In this document: positions 49,980-58,505 of the stretch, piece by piece | Numbering within the stretch: the stretch's first letter is position 1 | Layout of the letters: every line of letters begins with the position of its first letter | Source of the DNA: UKL13-3 sp964392775 | Lineage (GTDB): Bacteria; Bacteroidota; Bacteroidia; UKL13-3 | Length of the DNA stretch: 64,000 nucleotides | Assembly (NCBI GenBank): GCA_964392775.1 | Contig: CAYMRD010000009.1 | Span: 66,275-130,274, forward strand | Direction of reading: 5' to 3' | Notes under the pieces: model-generated | Database searches by the model: none | Told to the model about the DNA's origin: nothing | What the model saw: the letters and a program-made list of their open reading frames with translations, nothing else | Position numbers and translations under genes: made by a program

Positions 49980-51046
49980 TGCGTAAATACATTCTGCTCT
50001 GTTATAGTATTCTCGGAATGATGCTGCAAAACCTTGCAGGCCAAACCAGCACATCATCCATTTGCTCATCTGCAGTAGGAGTTTGTTCGAGTACAAGTTA
50101 CACTTTTGCCGCAAGCACAGGTGCAGGAAATGCCGCTCCCGGCCCCAATTATGGATGTGTGACTCAACCAAGAAACCCCGCTTGGTTCTTTTTGCAAATG
50201 CAAACCAACGGTAGCATAACCTTTAGCATGAGTAGCAGTCCGTCAAGAGATATTGATTATATAATATGGGGGCCATTTGCCAACCCTTTTGCTGCTTGTG
50301 CCTCCGCACTTGATGCCACCAAGATTGTAAGCTGTAGTTATTCCACTGCAACTACCGAAACAGGAACCATTCCTAATGGCGTTAACGGAGAATATTATAT
50401 TCTGCTCATCACTAATTATTCAAATCAAAACACTAATATTTCCTTTACACAAACGAGTGGAACAGGAACCAGCAATTGTGACATCTTATGTAATATTACC
50501 GGACTTACCGCAACTACGAGTGCTTGCGGAACGGGAGCAAGCTTAGGTACCTATTCTGTTTCGGGAACCATTACAACATTTACACCGCCTACTAGCGGAA
50601 CCTTAACCGTTAGTTCGAGCTGTGGAACGAGTGTAACCTACAATGCTCCTTTTAGTACATCGATTAATTACACACTGCCTAATACTGGAGGCGTGGGAGA
50701 TACCTGTACAATTACAGCAACCTTTTCCAAAGTTTCCACTTGTAGTCGTTCCGCAGCAGTTGTTTCTCCGGTTTGCTGTACCCTTAATGCACCTTCAACA
50801 GCAACCGTTTGTGCCGGACAAACTTTATCATTAACGGCAACGGGTACTCCGGGGGGGAGTTATGTATGGAGTGGCCCCAATAGTTTTAGTGCAACTGTAC
50901 AAAACCCTACGGTTACTAATATGAGCAGTGCCAAGAGCGGAGCTTATAGTGTTTATCTGACTTACGGAGGATGCACCACTCCTTCAAAACCTGTGACAGT
51001 AACGGTTAATCCTAAACCTGCATCAAAAAATATTTCACACTGGTAA
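49979..51046 (+). CDS. Secreted cysteine-rich Ig/PKD-type protein with IxH-aromatic tail
   Basis: A 355-residue exported protein (MRKYILLCYSILGMMLQNLAGQ signal). Residues of about 30-165 include NYGCVTQPRNPAWFFLQMQ, TFSMSSS, DIDYIIWGPF and EYYILLITNYSNQN, a pattern found in Bacteroidota surface proteins. A Cys/Ser/Thr-rich middle follows, then a PKD-like domain (STATVCAGQTLSLTATG, GSYVWSGPNSFSATVQNPTV, AKSGAYSVYLTYGGC). It ends VTVNPKPASKNISHW, with no T9SS domain, as does the gene at 48315 (KPNTSAIRHY). It is coupled to the type B cargo gene upstream. Confidence 0.78.
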   Translation: MRKYILLCYSILGMMLQNLAGQTSTSSICSSAVGVCSSTSYTFAASTGAGNAAPGPNYGCVTQPRNPAWFFLQMQTNGSITFSMSSSPSRDIDYIIWGPFANPFAACASALDATKIVSCSYSTATTETGTIPNGVNGEYYILLITNYSNQNTNISFTQTSGTGTSNCDILCNITGLTATTSACGTGASLGTYSVSGTITTFTPPTSGTLTVSSSCGTSVTYNAPFSTSINYTLPNTGGVGDTCTITATFSKVSTCSRSAAVVSPVCCTLNAPSTATVCAGQTLSLTATGTPGGSYVWSGPNSFSATVQNPTVTNMSSAKSGAYSVYLTYGGCTTPSKPVTVTVNPKPASKNISHW

Positions 51047-51047
51047 T

Positions 51048-51110
51048 ACAGACATGGCCGGAAGAAAAATCTTCCGGCCATGTCTGCCACTCATGTGGCT
51101 CTTTTTATTT
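51048..51110. terminator. Long perfect hairpin between convergent secreted-protein genes
   Basis: cagacatggccggaaga-aaaa-tcttccggccatgtctg is a 17-bp perfect stem directly after the plus-strand gene. A smaller gccac-tcat-gtggc stem with a ctttttattt tail follows, which is the more terminator-like of the two for the plus strand. Confidence 0.7.
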
Positions 51111-51130
51111 CATTACGAATGAATATGTGA

Positions 51131-54100
51131 TTAATGAATCATTAGTTCTTTAACAGCCCGCTGTCCGTTTTTTTGTATCACTACAAAATATACGCCCGGC
51201 TTTAATGATTGTTGATTCATGGAAGCAAAAGGTGTAGACACTTCAATTGGCGCCATCACAATGCGTCCCGATACATCTGTTATTGAAACCATCGAACCTT
51301 CGATATCATCTCCCTCAATCCGGAAGGTGCCATTTGATGGATTCGGGAACAACACAACCCCGGCTCCGAATAAGCGACTATCAACTTCTTCAGTTGCCAT
51401 TGCCCAGTTGGTGGTAAATGCATATTCGAAACGTGCTCCAAAATCAGGCTCAAACGTTTTAATAACTGTTCCGGTTGAACGTTTTAAGCGCACAAACCCT
51501 GTTCCCTGACTTGAATTAGCCCAAAACGATACACCGTCTTCACCCAAATCATCAACAACCAACTTATAACATCCAATCAAATTATAGGTAGCTGTATTGA
51601 TTGTATTGGCTGTTGTAAATGATTTTTGATCTACAATATTTCCATATACATCCAACAATTTAAAACTGTTTTCTTGTGGCCTGTTATTGGTACGAAATTC
51701 TATAGTGAAATTCTGAGGCACAACATCCGGTCGTTTAAACGCAGATCCAATTTTATTGTTGAGCGTATACTGATCTGTTTGGTTATTTACCTTTGTAATT
51801 TCGGCATAAAACATATTTCCATCTGCCAGTGTTCCTCCATTCCACAATGAACCAACAGGAAGATCAATCGTATCCATTTGCATAAAGGCCAGGTTACCGT
51901 TCCATGTATATGAAAGTGCTGCATTATTATTAATCCAGTATTTAATCTCCATGCTCGTGGCAACATTGCTTCCTGTATTCTGAATAACAACTTTCGGCCC
52001 TGCACATCCCGGATTGGTACGACCGTACACAATCTTATTAGTTGGCTGCACAACATCCATTAAACGCGCATCGGTTTGGAAAATAGGTGGTCCATAAGTT
52101 ACCATCTGATGAGCTACCTGATAACTGTAATCTCCGGTTGACAACAGAGGTTGTGAAGTAGTATAATCAATATTAACTGAAGCCCCCGGACTTACCATTG
52201 ATGTGATATCGTGCTCAAACAATAAGGTTGCCTCTCCCGGACACCAGCCCTGACGTGCATAGATCCAGGTACCTCCCTGAGGAAAAACAGGGTTCATCGA
52301 ACAAGGGCGGCTCACACTCCATACAAATTCGGGGTTACCTCCCTGCAAATTAAGCATGTGGTTAATTGGTCCGCCATTGGATTCAAACTCGCCATTGCTT
52401 CCATGACCGGTAATGGATGAGCGTACTTTGAATGTTTGTCCTGTGCTCAACAAAGGAACATCAACAGCCGGAAAGCGTTTATTACTCGTAATATCGCCAA
52501 TAGGCGCAATTCCTGTACGATTGGTTCCCTGCCAAATTTGATTGAACTCAAGCACAGTACGTGGCGGTGTTCCCACAATAAACCAAAACTCAATATCATT
52601 CTGTTCCTGATTTTGCCCGCCTAAAGTCATGAGAATACGCTTATCTCCTTTTAATAAAGGTGCAAAATCACTCACATCAAAAAACCATGATTTACCTTCC
52701 ATACCTAAATCAAGTCCAAGACCATAAGGCGTAACAAACGACATAATTTCGTTGTAAAACGGATAACGTTGATAATATGTAAGATTGGTTATCTCCAATT
52801 GGCCTTCTGGAGAAACAACAACTGAATCAATCAACGCACCTGTTTCGCCATTATAGATTTTAGAGGATGTTGTTGCATAGTAATTCGTATAAATGGTATC
52901 CAACTTCACAATATCATTTTTAATTGGCACAACTCCTGCCTGTGATATAATACTGTATTTATTCACTATAACAGGGTTTCTTCTTACCGAATCAGTAACC
53001 GTTACATTTGTCACTGTTTGTTGATACACACCTTTTACAAATTGAACCGTTGGGCGAAGGTTGGTTTCTGTAAATCCACGGTTTAAAGTATCTCCTCGTT
53101 CATAAGTCCATGCTAAATTGTTGCCTGTAACACTCACGGAAGTAACCTCATTGGTAATTGCCTGACCGGTTCCTTCATTCAGCGGATAATATGAAACAAG
53201 ATTGGCATACATCGGATGATTGACATTTGCCGGTTGCTTCATCCATTTTGCAACTGTTGCATCAGGTAGTTCTTTGTTCCAGATTGCAAGCTCGCTGACT
53301 CTTCCCTTGTAATTATTTATTCCGTTTACCCCTGTGCCAAGAATGAGTTTAAGAATCGAAACCGGTTTGGTCATTCCTGTTGCAGAGGTCCACAGCACGC
53401 CATTCAGGAAAATTTTCATATTTCCTGTTTGCGCATTTTTGGTAAATGTCCAGTGATTCCAGCGACCACCCTGCTCTGATGCAACAGACGCTTTAAACAA
53501 ACGGTCATACCCTCCAGCAAACCCACAATCGAAATAAATATTTCCATTGCTATGTGGAAGGTGAATATTCACCTGACGGTCGTTTACATTATTTGCATGC
53601 CCGTATAGAAACATTGTATTAGCCGGCATCATTGATGCATTTCCATAAGCCCAAAATGCAATTGTAATTTCATTGCTGATCGAAGCCAGATTCGATACAT
53701 CCAAATTTGCATTTCCAGCATTCATCAAATCCACTGCGTAGTTATTGTTAGCAAAAAGTGCCATTGGACGTGATGAACCCGAATGTCCCATAAACACAAC
53801 AGGCGTTGAGGCAACCGAATTGGTATAAGAAAACTCAACAATAATGTTATGCACTCCATCCCAGTTAAAGGGTGTTTTAAACTGGATGCGGTTATCACCG
53901 TTTACAAAATGATAGTCGCTGTTGTATACCTCTGTGTATCCTGTCAACTCAGGACTGCGCGCATCTACCGAATCGGCTGTTGTATGTTTGATTTTAACTT
54001 TCAAAAAATGAGCCCATCCTCCATTATTGGTTACGTTAAGGATGAGTGCGTTTAAATCACCCGTTGTCACCCCGGCCGTTGCAAGTTCAGCGGCAGTATA

Positions 54101-54625
54101 CAATACCTGTGAGCGACCTGAATGTTCATCTGTTTTCAGCACATTAGCTACACTTGCAGAACCGCTGTTCACTGTAAATGGTGCTTCTTCGCTTACAGTA
54201 TTATCAACAACCACATTTTGTTGTGAGTAGCGATAATAGTCATAAGGGGTCTGCGAGGTATAAGGGAATGTAGTTCCCGAAAAATTGGAAACAACATAAT
54301 TAGGTTGTGATGCTACTACCTCTTCTATCTTAGTAGAATCAACGATATACGTATTGCAACTGTAATCCCACTCTCCGCAACCTTGATTTCGGTTAGAGCC
54401 GTTGGATATCAAGCCATTTTTACAGCGCATGCTGTATTTCATGATGATTTTTTCGAAGGTGAGACTTCCCGAAGGAAACCTGGCAAGTGTATCCCTGTTA
54501 GTGCTTCCATAATGAAAGGTTCTAACCTTAATGGTATCACCCGGATTTTGTGCGCTTGTTACCGATACGATTGCCAAAAGCAATGAGGTTAATACAAACA
54601 CTTTTTTTAGTGAATCTGTCAACAT
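51131..54625 (-). CDS. Giant T9SS cargo: PNGase F-like protein with LamG domain and type A sorting domain
   Basis: A 1164-residue secreted protein (signal VFVLTSLLLAIVSVTSAQ). Residues of about 45-110 contain MKYSMRCKNGLISNGSN and GCGEWDYSCNTYIVDST, a segment characteristic of peptide-N-glycosidase F-related proteins, with further PNGase F-type beta-jelly-roll sequence at about 640-860. A LamG/concanavalin-like domain sits at about 325-470 (ITIAFWAYGNASMMPANTMFLYG and NHWTFTKNAQTGNMKIFLNG, with VSELAIWNKELPD). The C-terminus has LFPNPSNGTFRIEG, SITDVSGRIV and LKPGVYFVVIQKNGQRAVKELMIH, a type A T9SS sorting domain. It probably acts on N-glycoproteins outside the cell; this is inferred from the family. 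Confidence 0.88.
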   Translation of the reverse strand: MLTDSLKKVFVLTSLLLAIVSVTSAQNPGDTIKVRTFHYGSTNRDTLARFPSGSLTFEKIIMKYSMRCKNGLISNGSNRNQGCGEWDYSCNTYIVDSTKIEEVVASQPNYVVSNFSGTTFPYTSQTPYDYYRYSQQNVVVDNTVSEEAPFTVNSGSASVANVLKTDEHSGRSQVLYTAAELATAGVTTGDLNALILNVTNNGGWAHFLKVKIKHTTADSVDARSPELTGYTEVYNSDYHFVNGDNRIQFKTPFNWDGVHNIIVEFSYTNSVASTPVVFMGHSGSSRPMALFANNNYAVDLMNAGNANLDVSNLASISNEITIAFWAYGNASMMPANTMFLYGHANNVNDRQVNIHLPHSNGNIYFDCGFAGGYDRLFKASVASEQGGRWNHWTFTKNAQTGNMKIFLNGVLWTSATGMTKPVSILKLILGTGVNGINNYKGRVSELAIWNKELPDATVAKWMKQPANVNHPMYANLVSYYPLNEGTGQAITNEVTSVSVTGNNLAWTYERGDTLNRGFTETNLRPTVQFVKGVYQQTVTNVTVTDSVRRNPVIVNKYSIISQAGVVPIKNDIVKLDTIYTNYYATTSSKIYNGETGALIDSVVVSPEGQLEITNLTYYQRYPFYNEIMSFVTPYGLGLDLGMEGKSWFFDVSDFAPLLKGDKRILMTLGGQNQEQNDIEFWFIVGTPPRTVLEFNQIWQGTNRTGIAPIGDITSNKRFPAVDVPLLSTGQTFKVRSSITGHGSNGEFESNGGPINHMLNLQGGNPEFVWSVSRPCSMNPVFPQGGTWIYARQGWCPGEATLLFEHDITSMVSPGASVNIDYTTSQPLLSTGDYSYQVAHQMVTYGPPIFQTDARLMDVVQPTNKIVYGRTNPGCAGPKVVIQNTGSNVATSMEIKYWINNNAALSYTWNGNLAFMQMDTIDLPVGSLWNGGTLADGNMFYAEITKVNNQTDQYTLNNKIGSAFKRPDVVPQNFTIEFRTNNRPQENSFKLLDVYGNIVDQKSFTTANTINTATYNLIGCYKLVVDDLGEDGVSFWANSSQGTGFVRLKRSTGTVIKTFEPDFGARFEYAFTTNWAMATEEVDSRLFGAGVVLFPNPSNGTFRIEGDDIEGSMVSITDVSGRIVMAPIEVSTPFASMNQQSLKPGVYFVVIQKNGQRAVKELMIH

Positions 54626-54705
54626 ATTAGTTTATTAAATTATGCAATCTACAATGATACAATTAATGTTCAATTTACGGGATATAAAATTCGTCATTAA
54701 TTCAT

Positions 54706-54750
54706 AAAAAAGGGAGAAAATACCGATGTGGTACTTCTCCCTTTTTTAAA
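54706..54750 (-). terminator. Terminator of the fused E1 gene
   Basis: aaaaaagggagaa and ttctccctttttt are 13-bp perfect arms, with tacc/ggta pairing inside the loop. It lies downstream of the minus-strand gene ending at 54849. A half copy of the atattgtcaact repeat sits between them at 54769-54784. Confidence 0.85.
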
Positions 54751-54848
54751 ATTTACATGACCGTCCGAATATTGTCAACTAAACGTCTTCTATCCTCCGC
54801 ACACCCTAACCCTATCCCACATATTTGCTATGTATGACAGTGTAATTA

Positions 54849-57254
54849 TCAAATAAACTTAGGATACTGCTGAGGATTGTACTCATGCATCATATCCAGC
54901 AATATCTCATAAATATCTTCAGCGCTTGGTTTGCTGAAATAATCGCCATCCGTACCATAAGCCGGGCGATGCGCTTTGGCAGCTATGGTAACAGGTTTTG
55001 AATCCAGATAGCGGAAGGCATCCTGCTCTTCTAATATTTGTTGCAGGATATATGCTGAGGCTCCTCCGGGAACATCTTCATCAATCACCACCAGCTTGTT
55101 GGTTTTCTTCACCGACTCAACAATCTGGTGATTGATATCAAATGGCAATAAGCTTTGCGCATCAATCAACTCACAACTGATTCCGATTTGTTGCAATTGT
55201 TTGATGGCTTCTTCGGCCACACGCAATGTACTTCCATAACTCACCACGGTAATATCATTACCTTCGATTAACGTTTCGGGAACCCCAAGCGGTGTAGTAT
55301 ATGAACCTAAGTTATCAGGCAATCTTTCTTTCAAACGGTATCCGTTCAAACACTCAATAATGATAGCCGGCTCATCGCTTTGCAGCATCGTATTATAGAA
55401 ACCGGCAGCCTGAACCATATTGCGCGGAACCAATACATGCATTCCCCGAATCGAATTTAAAATCATTCCGATTGGAGAACCACTGTGCCAGATTCCTTCC
55501 AAACGGTGTCCGCGGGTACGCACAATCAGCGGAGCTTTTTGCCCGCCTTTGGTACGGTATTGCAGGGTTGCCAAATCATCACTCAGCGGTTGCAATCCGT
55601 ATAATAAATAATCTAAATATTGTATTTCGGCAATGGGGCGCAAACCTCGAAGAGCGGCTCCTATACCCTGGCCGATAATGGTCAGCTCACGAATACCGGT
55701 ATCAAATACGCGGGCTTCACCGTGTTTTTCCTGCAATCCGGCAAAACCCTGATTCACATCCCCGATTTTTCCAACGTCCTCGCCAAAGGCAAATACCCTC
55801 GGGTCGCGCCCGATGGCTAAATCAAAAAATGCCTGCATCACTTCACGTCCGTCTACCACTTTGCTGTCATCGCTAAACTCGGGTTTAACCTCAGTAACAT
55901 TCAGTGCCGATTCAGCCGACTCACTAAACAAATTACTACTGTACCTTTCGGCATTAATCTGCCTGAATTGTTGTTTGAAACGAACCAATTCATTGCGCTC
56001 GGTTAATGATTGTCCGTAGGTTAAACGAAGTGCCTTGTTAACAGCCACTCCAATATCTTTGCGTATAGGTTCTGTAATTTGCTGCAAATCGGCCGCAAGT
56101 TGATTGATTTCGGCTACACCGGCAGCGGTTCCCAATTGCTCAAGCAACGCACAAACCTGTTTTACTTCGTTTTTTATTGGCGACAAATATGCTTCCCACG
56201 CAGCTTTCTTAGCATCATTCACATATTTCTTAGCTTCTGCCTCGATGGCTTCAAGTTCGGCAGCAGTTGCAATGCTGTTGTCGATGATAAACTCACGGAA
56301 CTTCACCATGCAATCGTATTCCTGCTCCCAGGCTAAACGCTCTTTTGATTTATAGCGTTCGTGCGAGCCTGAGGTTGAATGCCCTTGGGGTTGTGTCAGT
56401 TCTTTCACATGCACCATTACAGGCACATGTTCTTCGCGGGCAATTTTTCCGGCTTTTTCGTAAGCAGCCACCAATTCGGGATAGCTCCAGCCATTGGCTA
56501 CAATAATTTCAAAGCCTGCACCTTTATCATCGCGTTGAAATCCTTTTAAGATTTCGGAAATATTTTCTTTGGTTGTTTGATACTTAGCAGGAACCGAAAT
56601 TCCAAACCCATCATCCCATACCGAAATAACCATTGGAATTTGCAATACACCGGCAGCATTGATGGCCTCGAAAAAGTGGCCTTCGCTCGAACTTGCATTT
56701 CCAATCGTACCCCAGGCTACTTCGTTTCCGTTGTCGCTAAAAGGGTTTTCACCAAGAATTTCAGCATTCTGTCGGTAATATTTACTGGCATGTGCCAATC
56801 CAACTAAGCGCAACATTTGCCCTGCGGTTGGCGAAATATCTGAAGATGAATTCTTTTGCTCTTTAAGTGCTTTCCATGTGCCATCGTCATTTAAACTCCG
56901 GGTTCCAAAATGTCCGTTCATCATCCTGCCGGCACTGGCGGGTTCTGCTTCAACATCTGTATGGGCATACAACTGTGCAAAAAACTCCTGAACCGTGTGC
57001 TGACCAATCGCCATCATAAACGTTTGATCGCGGTAATAACCACTGCGAAAATCTCCATTCTGAAATGCCTTAGCCATAGCTATTTGCGGCAATTCTTTTC
57101 CATCTCCAAAAATGCCAAACTTGGCTTTCCCGGTAAGAACCTCCTTGCGGCCTAATAAACTAGCCTGACGGCTGCGGTAGGCAATTGTATAATCCCCGAG
57201 GATATTTTGCTTAAATTCGGAATGGGTCAGTTTGGCCTGCTCTGTTCTGCTCAT
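54849..57254 (-). CDS. 2-oxoacid dehydrogenase E1, alpha and beta subunits fused
   Basis: An 801-residue thiamine-diphosphate enzyme from ATG 57254 (MSRTEQAKLTHSEF); a start at 57293 would add 13 residues. Residues of about 20-380 are the alpha subunit: GYYRDQTFMMAIG, SAGRMMNGHFGTRS, AWGTIGNASSSEGHFFEAIN and VISVWDDGFGISVP. From about 480 the beta subunit follows: VMQAFFDLAIGRDPRVFAFGEDVGKIG, ARVFDTGIRELTIIGQGIGAALRGL and VIDEDVPGGASAYILQQI. The TPP motif keeps G-x-S-S-x-E-G, but the closing asparagine pair reads Asp-Asp. The single-chain form is typical of Bacteroidota; pyruvate or branched-chain specificity is unclear. E2 and E3 are not in the window. Confidence 0.92.
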   Translation of the reverse strand: MSRTEQAKLTHSEFKQNILGDYTIAYRSRQASLLGRKEVLTGKAKFGIFGDGKELPQIAMAKAFQNGDFRSGYYRDQTFMMAIGQHTVQEFFAQLYAHTDVEAEPASAGRMMNGHFGTRSLNDDGTWKALKEQKNSSSDISPTAGQMLRLVGLAHASKYYRQNAEILGENPFSDNGNEVAWGTIGNASSSEGHFFEAINAAGVLQIPMVISVWDDGFGISVPAKYQTTKENISEILKGFQRDDKGAGFEIIVANGWSYPELVAAYEKAGKIAREEHVPVMVHVKELTQPQGHSTSGSHERYKSKERLAWEQEYDCMVKFREFIIDNSIATAAELEAIEAEAKKYVNDAKKAAWEAYLSPIKNEVKQVCALLEQLGTAAGVAEINQLAADLQQITEPIRKDIGVAVNKALRLTYGQSLTERNELVRFKQQFRQINAERYSSNLFSESAESALNVTEVKPEFSDDSKVVDGREVMQAFFDLAIGRDPRVFAFGEDVGKIGDVNQGFAGLQEKHGEARVFDTGIRELTIIGQGIGAALRGLRPIAEIQYLDYLLYGLQPLSDDLATLQYRTKGGQKAPLIVRTRGHRLEGIWHSGSPIGMILNSIRGMHVLVPRNMVQAAGFYNTMLQSDEPAIIIECLNGYRLKERLPDNLGSYTTPLGVPETLIEGNDITVVSYGSTLRVAEEAIKQLQQIGISCELIDAQSLLPFDINHQIVESVKKTNKLVVIDEDVPGGASAYILQQILEEQDAFRYLDSKPVTIAAKAHRPAYGTDGDYFSKPSAEDIYEILLDMMHEYNPQQYPKFI

Positions 57255-57454
57255 ACGCGCTTTCGTTGATTGCTTCAAATATATAATCGTCAATGCAAAT
57301 AAGATGATTTGGTCCTAATAAATTAAGAAAATTTTATTGGTCCGCTTATTGTATAATTGCGCTCCAAAGCTAAATTCGAATGTTGATTCAAAAAATGCTT
57401 TGGAACAGTTTTTGAAAAAACATTGCTCACATTTATTTTATATCATACACAAAC

Positions 57455-57895
57455 ATGAAAAAATTCATCATCACCGCTTTTGTAGCATTTTCCGGAATAT
57501 TAGCTGTAAACGCTCAAACAGCACCGGCTACCGACAACCCAAATCAGGCTGACATCGTATTTGACAAAGAGACCCATGATTTTGGTATTGTTCCGCAAAA
57601 TATTCCTGCTACGTATACATTTACCTTTAAAAACACAGGGAAAGAGCCTTTAATTATCACCAATGCTGCTGCTTCATGCGGTTGTACTACGCCTGAGTGG
57701 ACCAAAGAACCCATTTTGCCGGGCAAAAAAGGATATATTAAAGCTACCTACAACGCTGCTACCCTGGGTACTTTTAACAAAGCGGTAAACGTATCAAGCA
57801 ATGCAAAAAAAGCAAACGTAACCCTTTATATTAAAGGTGACGTTAAAACAGCATCTGAAGTTCCGGCTCAGGAAGAAAATGGTAAAAAGAACTAA
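57455..57895 (+). CDS. DUF1573 secreted protein, copy 1
   Basis: A 146-residue exported protein (KFIITAFVAFSGILAVNAQ signal) with one DUF1573 domain: VFDKETHDFGIVPQNIPATYTFTFKNTGKEPL and ITNAAASCGCTTPEW, then PILPGKKGYIKATYNA. The SCGCT-T-PEW motif is invariant in the family, and the fold is an ASPM-SPD-2-Hydin-like immunoglobulin domain. It probably acts at the cell envelope; function unknown. A paralogue follows after its terminator, so this looks like a local duplication. Confidence 0.88.
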   Translation: MKKFIITAFVAFSGILAVNAQTAPATDNPNQADIVFDKETHDFGIVPQNIPATYTFTFKNTGKEPLIITNAAASCGCTTPEWTKEPILPGKKGYIKATYNAATLGTFNKAVNVSSNAKKANVTLYIKGDVKTASEVPAQEENGKKN

Positions 57896-57909
57896 TTCAG
57901 ACAATCATA

Positions 57910-57952
57910 AAACCTGTAATCTCCCAGCGGGAGGTACAGGTTTAGTTTTTTA
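57910..57952 (+). terminator. Terminator after DUF1573 copy 1
   Basis: aaacctgt and acaggttt pair around an inner ctccc-agc-gggag stem, followed by agtttttt, about 14 bases after the stop. Confidence 0.8.
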
Positions 57953-57974
57953 CACTTAACTTATTATACCGTAT

Positions 57975-58406
57975 ATGAAAAACGTAGTATTTGCATTTTT
58001 CTTCCTGTTTACAGGATTTTGCTCAATGGCTCAGTCAGACAACGACCCTCAGGCTGCCATTTCGTTTGAAACTGCTGAACACGACTTTGGAAAAATCAAA
58101 GAAGGAACTATGGCTAATTATGAGTTTACCTTTACCAATACCGGAAAAGCACCGTTGGTATTGAGCAATGTTCAGCCTTCATGTGGCTGTACCACTCCCG
58201 AGTGGAGCAAAGAACCCATTATGCCGGGAGCTAAAGGAGTGATTAAAGCTTCTTTTAACTCTTATGGCCGTCCGGGCTCCTTCCAAAAATATATTACCGT
58301 TAAATCAAACGCCAGCAATGGTGAGGTGTCTTTGATTATAAAAGGAACCGTTGAGCCTATTCCGGTTGAGCCTGTATCACCGGTAAGAAACCAACTCAGC
58401 GAATAA
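57975..58406 (+). CDS. DUF1573 secreted protein, copy 2
   Basis: A 143-residue exported protein (VVFAFFFLFTGFCSMAQ signal) with the same architecture as the preceding gene: ISFETAEHDFGKIKEGTMANYEFTFTNTGKAPL, VLSNVQPSCGCTTPEWSKEPIMPGAKGVIKASFN and FQKYITVKSNASNGEVSLIIKG. The C-terminal tail is Pro/Val-rich. The two copies match closely around SCGCTTPEW and differ in their tails. Envelope-associated; function unknown. Confidence 0.88.
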   Translation: MKNVVFAFFFLFTGFCSMAQSDNDPQAAISFETAEHDFGKIKEGTMANYEFTFTNTGKAPLVLSNVQPSCGCTTPEWSKEPIMPGAKGVIKASFNSYGRPGSFQKYITVKSNASNGEVSLIIKGTVEPIPVEPVSPVRNQLSE

Positions 58407-58424
58407 ACCTACATTAAAAATTAG

Positions 58425-58456
58425 AAAAAAGTCTTGCCCCGGGCAGGACTTTTTTG
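58425..58456 (+). terminator. Terminator after DUF1573 copy 2
   Basis: aaaaaagtcttgccc-c-gggcaggactttttt, a near-perfect 15-bp stem with a U run, 19 bases after the stop. Confidence 0.88.
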
Positions 58457-58474
58457 TTTTGTAGCCTTTAATGC

Positions 58475-58482
58475 TATTTTTG
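58475..58482 (+). promoter_or_regulatory. -7 box (TATTTTTG) for ald
   Basis: tatttttg followed by ccc is an exact TAnnTTTG match 24 bases before the ald ATG. Confidence 0.55.
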
Positions 58483-58505
58483 CCCACCTTTAAAACCATC
58501 ATACT

